From Sulfurovum sp. (GTDB lineage: Bacteria > Campylobacterota > Campylobacteria > Campylobacterales > Sulfurovaceae), in NCBI GenBank assembly GCA_027038155.1, contig JALVXW010000157.1, positions 1-11,250 on the forward strand: DNA of 11,250 nt. The letters run 5' to 3'. The notes beneath the pieces were generated by a model that was given only the letters and a program-made list of their open reading frames with translations, searched no databases and had not been told where the DNA came from. The stretch's first letter is position 1. Each line of letters begins with the position of its first letter. A program made the position numbers and the translations under genes. This document shows positions 7,426 through 11,250 of the stretch, piece by piece.

Positions 7426-8772
7426 CTATTTGAATATTGACAATAGCACACCCGCTGCAACAGCCGAACCAATCACGCCTGCTACATTCGGACCCATTGC
7501 ATGCATAAGCAAGATGTTCCCTGGCTTCTCTTCGGAGCCAACTTTGGAGGCAACCCTTGCAGCCATAGGTACCGCAGAAACTCCAGCTGCACCAATAAGC
7601 GGGTTAATAGGCTCTTTGGAAAACTTATTCATCACCTTAGCCATAAGTACACCCGCCGCTGTTCCTGCTGCAAAGGCAAGTAGTCCAATAACCATAATAC
7701 CTAAACTTTCGGCAACAAGAAATTTATCTGCTTGAAGGGTCATACCCACACCAAAACCCAAGAAAATTGTTACCACATTAATCAATGAGTTTTGCATCTC
7801 ATTAGAGAGTCTGTCCACCACACCTGACTCTTTTGCAAAGTTACCAAAAGCAAAAGCTCCCATAAGCGGTGCAGCATCTGGGAGTACCAATGCAATCATC
7901 ATAATGACCACTAGAGGAAAGATAAGTTTTTCAAGTTTATTGACCTTTCTTGTTGTTTTCATGACAATTTGACGCTCTTCTTTTGTTGTGAGTGCTCTCA
8001 TTATTGGAGGTTGAATCACAGGTACCAGTGCCATATATGAGTAGGCAGCAACTGCAATAGCTCCTAACATCTCAGGTGCCAATGCTGAAGCAATAAAGAT
8101 AGAGGTTGGACCATCAGCCCCACCAATAATACTAATCGCCGAACACTGCTTTAGTGTAAAATCAACCATACCTGTATATTGTGAAAGTGCCGCCGCACCT
8201 ACCAATGAACCAAAAATACCAAACTGGGCAGCTCCACCAAGAAGTGCCGTTTTGGGGTTAGCAAGCAGTGGTCCAAAGTCGGTCATCGCACCCACACCCA
8301 TAAAAATAAGCAAAGGAAAGAACTCATTATGAATTCCCATACCATAAATAATTCCCAACATACCATCTGGTCCTGACATGTTGGCTATTGGAATATTAGC
8401 AAGCAAACCACCAAAAGCAATAGGCAGCAAAAGCAGTGGTTCAAAACCTTTTGCAATCGCCAAATAGAAGAGTATAAAAATAATCAGGAACATAATTACA
8501 CGTCCCCAACTTTGTGCAAACAAAGAAACCTCAACACCCTGTCCGTTTTTTACACCTTTTTTAGGATTTACAATGGCATTAATACCTGTTGTTTCAAAAA
8601 AAGACTCTACTAGACCAACAACACTTTTTGGCTTGTAGTTGGCCTGCTCTTCCGCAATAAGTTCTGTTTGGGTCTTGAACTCAGTCACTCCTGCATGCTC
8701 ATTTGCTACTACAATATTGGTAAAAAGTGTAAAAACAAACAATAAAGAAAGTAAAAAATGTTTACACTTCAT
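7426..8772 (-). CDS. oadB: Oxaloacetate decarboxylase Na+ pump, beta subunit (sodium-translocating membrane subunit)
   Basis: This inner-membrane subunit decarboxylates carboxybiotin and drives Na+ export. It has 448 residues with many hydrophobic helices. The conserved core is clear: GVGAMTDFGPLLANP (159-173), IIGGADGPTSIF (215-226) with Asp220, AAYSYMALVPVIQPP with Tyr246, and NPLIGAAGVSAVPMAAR with Asn390, Gly394, Ser399 and Arg406. These match the Klebsiella OadB residues Asp203, Tyr229, Asn373, Gly377, Ser382 and Arg389, remembered from the literature, at a constant offset of 17. The N-terminus is unusual. Residues 1-23 look like a Sec signal peptide, followed by about 65 polar residues before the first core helix near 91-107. 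Klebsiella OadB lacks this extension. The ATG comes two bases after the oadA stop, with GGAG overlapping that stop region, so the two genes are tightly coupled. Confidence 0.97.
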   Translation of the reverse strand: MKCKHFLLSLLFVFTLFTNIVVANEHAGVTEFKTQTELIAEEQANYKPKSVVGLVESFFETTGINAIVNPKKGVKNGQGVEVSLFAQSWGRVIMFLIIFILFYLAIAKGFEPLLLLPIAFGGLLANIPIANMSGPDGMLGIIYGMGIHNEFFPLLIFMGVGAMTDFGPLLANPKTALLGGAAQFGIFGSLVGAAALSQYTGMVDFTLKQCSAISIIGGADGPTSIFIASALAPEMLGAIAVAAYSYMALVPVIQPPIMRALTTKEERQIVMKTTRKVNKLEKLIFPLVVIMMIALVLPDAAPLMGAFAFGNFAKESGVVDRLSNEMQNSLINVVTIFLGFGVGMTLQADKFLVAESLGIMVIGLLAFAAGTAAGVLMAKVMNKFSKEPINPLIGAAGVSAVPMAARVASKVGSEEKPGNILLMHAMGPNVAGVIGSAVAAGVLLSIFK

Positions 8773-8774
8773 AC

Positions 8775-10574
8775 CTACTCCATTGTGGCTAAAAGTTGGG
8801 CATCGGCAACAGTATCATTAACATTCACATTAATAGAAACAATTTTGCCTGCTTGCGGTGCGGCAATATCTATTTCCATTTTCATTGCCTCAAGAATCAT
8901 AATAATATCACCCTCTGCTACAGCATCTCCTGGACTTTTAAGAATTTTCCATACATTTCCTGGTGTTTGAGAATGAATTTCAATACTTCCTGTGCCAGAA
9001 GGCGCAGATGCTGTTGACACTGCTGGCACTGTTTGTGCTGGTGTTGTTACTGTCGTAGGTGCAATTTGAATATCACCTTCACCCTCTGCTACCTGTACGC
9101 TATATTTTTTACCATCTACTACTACTGTATAATTTCCTGCCATTTCACCATCTCCACTACAATTATTTTTACCTTTTCTTACCATGAGGGGACCTTTGCC
9201 CTTCAAGAATGCAATACCTTTTCGACCACAAGCTCCAACGATGAAAATATTCTCATCACTTACTTCCAATCCCTCCTCTTTCAATATGCCAGTCAAGTGT
9301 GCAATAGATTTTGTCTCATCTTTGTCTGCAATATCTAAAGGATTTTCTGTAGCAGGATCTAGTTTAAGTTTCTGAGCTGCGAGTTCCATAATTTCTTTAT
9401 CTGCCTCTACAGGTGTCTTGCCAAAGTAACCAAGTACCATACGACCATACTCTGGTGTAATCTGCTTCCATGGACCAAACATCACATTTGCATAGGCTTG
9501 TTGCCAATAAAATTGGCTCACTGGTGTGACTGATGTTCCGTAACCACCACGTTCAACCACCTCTTTCATTGCAAGAAGAACTTCATCAAATTTTTCTAAC
9601 TCTCCAGAGTCTCTCATCATCTGTGTATTCGCTGTAAGTGCTCCACCAGGCATAGGAGAGAATGGGATAAGAGGAGAAACCCGTGTTGCTTCAAGAGGTA
9701 CGATATACTCTGCAAGACACTCTTTGAGTCTCTCTTCATACTTCAATACCTTATCTAATTTTAAATCACCAAGGTTATAGTCGGTTCCTTTGGTTGCATG
9801 AAGCATTGTTAAGATATCTGGCTGAGAAGTACCACCAGATACCGGTGATGCTGCCATATCAATACCATTGGCTCCAGCTTCAAGTGCCGCAAGATAAGAG
9901 GCTACAGAAACCCCTGCCGTTTCATGAGTATGAAGTCTTAAATGTACAGAATCCCCAAGAAGTTTTCTTGCCATTGCAATCGTTTTATAAATCTTATGTG
10001 GGTTTGCTGTTCCTGATGCATCTTTGAAACAGATACTGTCAAAAGTAATACCAGAATCTAAAATATTTCTCAATGTTTTTTCATAAAATGCCACATCATG
10101 TGCACCTTTGCATCCAGGAGGCAAATCCATCATTGTTACTACCGCTTCATGATTCATACCATACTTTTTAATAACTTCTGCAGAGAATACCAAGTTGTTT
10201 ACATCATTGAGTGCATCAAAATTACGTACAGTTGTTGTGCCATGTTTTGCAAATGTTTTTGCAAAAAGGTCAATCATTTCACGACTACCTGTATCTAGCA
10301 TTACCGTATTGATACCACGCGAAAGCACTTGAAGATTTGCCTCTTTTCCTACAATCTCCCTAAATCTATCCATCATATCAAATGCATTTTCCTGCAAATA
10401 GAAAAAGAGTGATTGAAACCGTGCTCCCCCGCCAAATTCAAAGTGATTAATTCCTGCATTTTTTGCTGCTTCTACCGCAGGAAAAAAGTCATCCATAAGA
10501 ACACGCCCACCAAAGACAGATTGAAACCCATCTCTAAAAGTTGTATCCATTACATCAATGTATTTTTTAGCCAT
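8775..10574 (-). CDS. oadA: Oxaloacetate decarboxylase alpha subunit (biotin carboxyltransferase), PycB-like
   Basis: This cytoplasmic subunit moves a carboxyl group between oxaloacetate and enzyme-bound biotin. Residues 1 to about 330 form the HMGL/carboxyltransferase TIM barrel. DTTFRDGFQS gives metal ligand Asp15, CFKDASGT gives Lys184 (the carbamylated-lysine position), HLRLHTHETAG gives metal ligands His215 and His217, and GGTSQPD gives Thr249-Ser250. A conserved PYC-OADA region follows to about 470. A Thr/Pro/Ala-rich flexible linker (about 500-530) leads to the biotinyl domain with EAMKM, so Lys565 carries biotin 34 residues from the end. At 599 residues it is full length. The barrel start (TTFRDGFQ rather than the more usual TTLRDAHQ) resembles Campylobacter PycB as I recall it, which is annotated as a pyruvate carboxylase subunit. 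Here the flanking oadG and oadB favour the sodium-pump complex, although no biotin carboxylase gene is visible in the window to exclude the other role. Confidence 0.95.
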   Translation of the reverse strand: MAKKYIDVMDTTFRDGFQSVFGGRVLMDDFFPAVEAAKNAGINHFEFGGGARFQSLFFYLQENAFDMMDRFREIVGKEANLQVLSRGINTVMLDTGSREMIDLFAKTFAKHGTTTVRNFDALNDVNNLVFSAEVIKKYGMNHEAVVTMMDLPPGCKGAHDVAFYEKTLRNILDSGITFDSICFKDASGTANPHKIYKTIAMARKLLGDSVHLRLHTHETAGVSVASYLAALEAGANGIDMAASPVSGGTSQPDILTMLHATKGTDYNLGDLKLDKVLKYEERLKECLAEYIVPLEATRVSPLIPFSPMPGGALTANTQMMRDSGELEKFDEVLLAMKEVVERGGYGTSVTPVSQFYWQQAYANVMFGPWKQITPEYGRMVLGYFGKTPVEADKEIMELAAQKLKLDPATENPLDIADKDETKSIAHLTGILKEEGLEVSDENIFIVGACGRKGIAFLKGKGPLMVRKGKNNCSGDGEMAGNYTVVVDGKKYSVQVAEGEGDIQIAPTTVTTPAQTVPAVSTASAPSGTGSIEIHSQTPGNVWKILKSPGDAVAEGDIIMILEAMKMEIDIAAPQAGKIVSINVNVNDTVADAQLLATME

Positions 10575-10589
10575 TCTATAATACCTTGT

Positions 10590-10823
10590 TTATTGATTTT
10601 TTCGAAATTCGCTCACTGCCGCAATAATAGCAGCGACGTGTTGTGCATCTTGTGTAGTCACTGAAGCAGCTGGTGTTATCTCAGGTGTCTTTTCTGGAAA
10701 AAATTTATTGATAAGAAAAGCTTGAAACCTGACTACCTGAACAAGCACCATAAGGAAAATAAAGACAATTGCCATTCCCAATATCATAAACTTAAGACTT
10801 TCACCCACTAAATTAATTTCCAT
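10590..10823 (-). CDS. oadG: Oxaloacetate decarboxylase gamma subunit (OadG family)
   Basis: This small 77-residue subunit anchors and assembles the alpha and beta subunits of the sodium-pumping decarboxylase in the inner membrane. A single hydrophobic helix spans about residues 11-31 (FMILGMAIVFIFLMVLVQVV). A Pro/Thr-rich link follows (PEKTPEITPAASV), then a C-terminal helix ending HVAAIIAAVSEFRK, the usual pattern of the OadG family. Klebsiella OadG has a C-terminal zinc site; I see only one His (His62) and no clear cluster here. The ATG is preceded by AAAAGG at fitting distance. The stop lies 15 bases before the oadA ATG, and the gene order gamma-alpha-beta is the classic one. It is probably the first gene of the oad operon. 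Confidence 0.93.
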   Translation of the reverse strand: MEINLVGESLKFMILGMAIVFIFLMVLVQVVRFQAFLINKFFPEKTPEITPAASVTTQDAQHVAAIIAAVSEFRKNQ

Positions 10824-10838
10824 TAAATACCTTTTAAA

Positions 10839-10877
10839 TTAAGGGAACCTCTAATAAATAATAGGTGATACCCTTAA
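10839..10877 (-). other. Alternative hairpin close to the oadG ribosome binding site
   Basis: TTAAGGG (10839-10845) and CCCTTAA (10871-10877) are perfect 7-base reverse complements. Inside them, ACCT (10847-10850) can pair with AGGT (10863-10866), with a small asymmetric bulge between the two helices. The structure ends a few bases before the oadG AAAAGG box. It shares bases 10864-10877 with the neighbouring hairpin, so the two cannot form together. Confidence 0.4.
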
Positions 10878-10890
10878 GAAGTTTATCACC
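10864..10890 (-). terminator. Possible Rho-independent terminator of the upstream helicase-like gene
   Basis: GGTGATA (10864-10870) and TATCACC (10884-10890) form a perfect 7-bp stem with a 13-base loop. On the minus strand the stem is followed at once by TATTATTTATTAG, a T-rich but interrupted tract. It lies 45 bases past the upstream stop codon. Strength as a terminator is moderate, and it overlaps an alternative hairpin toward oadG. Confidence 0.5.
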
Positions 10891-10935
10891 CAAATTTTAA
10901 AACAGTTTTGCTTGCTATCAGTTAAAAATAGAGAA

Positions 10936-11250
10936 TTATCTGCGTTTTCTACGACGATTGCTATTTCGTGTAGCTTTTTTCTCACCTTCATAGTGTTGCA
11001 TCATACGCTCTACTGTTACTTGATCAAACCCAATTTGAGACCCAAGATGCTGCTTCTCTTGCTCAAGAAGATAAGACATCAGCTTCTCTAGCAGTACATC
11101 TTTGTCCATTTCTGACATATAGACTAACATCTCTTCGGCATCTTTATGGATAGGTATATCACGTATCTTCTCGGCAAGGTATTCACGACTACTGTCATCT
11201 AGCCCCTCGCCACACTGTAGTGTAGCCAAACGCATCTGAGCACCCACCTC
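10936..11250 (-). CDS. C-terminal fragment, probably of a DEAD-box RNA helicase (5' end beyond right edge)
   Basis: About 104 codons are visible, read in from the right edge and ending TAA at 10938-10936. A GTG at 11247 is open upstream (a Glu codon precedes it), so I treat it as internal Val rather than a start. The segment reads VGAQMRLATL, then an acidic helical region with IPIHKDAEEMLVYMSEMDKDVLLEKLMSYLLEQE, then IGFDQVTVERMM, and ends in a very basic tail (RNSNRRRKRR). This order resembles the region after the helicase core in epsilonproteobacterial DEAD-box helicases: a hydrophobic helix pair, then a Lys/Arg-rich RNA-binding tail. None of the helicase motifs themselves fall within the window, so the call rests on this tail pattern alone. 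It could instead be another RNA-binding protein. Confidence 0.5.
   Translation of the reverse strand, partial: EVGAQMRLATLQCGEGLDDSSREYLAEKIRDIPIHKDAEEMLVYMSEMDKDVLLEKLMSYLLEQEKQHLGSQIGFDQVTVERMMQHYEGEKKATRNSNRRRKRR

Noticed and set aside
9033..9338. 101-codon plus-strand frame rich in Cys, Tyr and Ile
   Set aside because: It is antisense to the oadA biotin-domain and linker region; the odd composition follows from the complementary frame of Thr/Ala/Val codons.
10858..10863. TATTAT on the minus strand as an oadG promoter -10
   Set aside because: No convincing -35 at 16-18 bases upstream, and the bases belong to the T-rich stretch after the terminator-like stem.
11245..11247. GTG as the true start of the right-edge gene
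   Set aside because: The frame stays open to the window edge, there is no clear ribosome binding site visible, and the sequence reads like the interior of a helicase C-terminal region.
1..11250. Search by eye for CRISPR repeats, tRNA genes, transposase genes and attachment-site repeats
   Set aside because: No regularly spaced repeats, tRNA-like folds, transposase motifs or long direct or inverted terminal repeats were seen; gaps between genes are too short to hold such elements.

Overview
The window is a gene-dense, AT-rich piece of bacterial chromosome in which every supported gene lies on the minus strand, so it reads from right to left. Gene content and protein style suggest a Campylobacterota (epsilonproteobacterial) genome, of the Sulfurovum/Sulfurimonas/Arcobacter kind. 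The main hint is the 599-residue biotin carboxyltransferase subunit, which resembles what I remember of Campylobacter PycB, next to an ATP-type PEP carboxykinase. This placement is from memory of the families, not from a search.

Right part (about 10590-11250): the C-terminal end of a protein that looks like a DEAD-box RNA helicase tail runs in from beyond the right edge. A 112-base gap with two overlapping, mutually exclusive hairpins separates it from oadG.

Central part (5716-10823): oadG, oadA and oadB form a compact operon for a membrane-bound, biotin-dependent, sodium-pumping oxaloacetate decarboxylase. pckA follows on the same strand after a 117-base gap that holds two consecutive stem-loops. 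Together the four genes act on oxaloacetate at the PEP/pyruvate/oxaloacetate node. OadABG takes it to pyruvate plus CO2 with Na+ export (or works in reverse), and PckA takes it to PEP at the cost of ATP.

Left part (1-5611): a self-contained multidrug-type efflux operon in the order TetR-family repressor, TolC-like outer-membrane channel, membrane-fusion protein, RND pump. The genes overlap by 4 bases or abut. The RND gene runs off the left edge after about 888 codons. Just upstream of tetR, a perfect 9-bp inverted repeat overlaps a consensus TATAAT -10 box and reaches almost to the ribosome binding site. This points to an autoregulated operon controlled by its own first gene.

I see no tRNA, rRNA, CRISPR array, insertion sequence, attachment site or phage gene. 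No stretch longer than about 140 bases lacks a gene. I found no clearly new biological system. The items most worth checking are the tetR operator/promoter overlap, the alternative hairpins before oadG, the OadA-versus-PycB identity question, and the long exported N-terminus of OadB.
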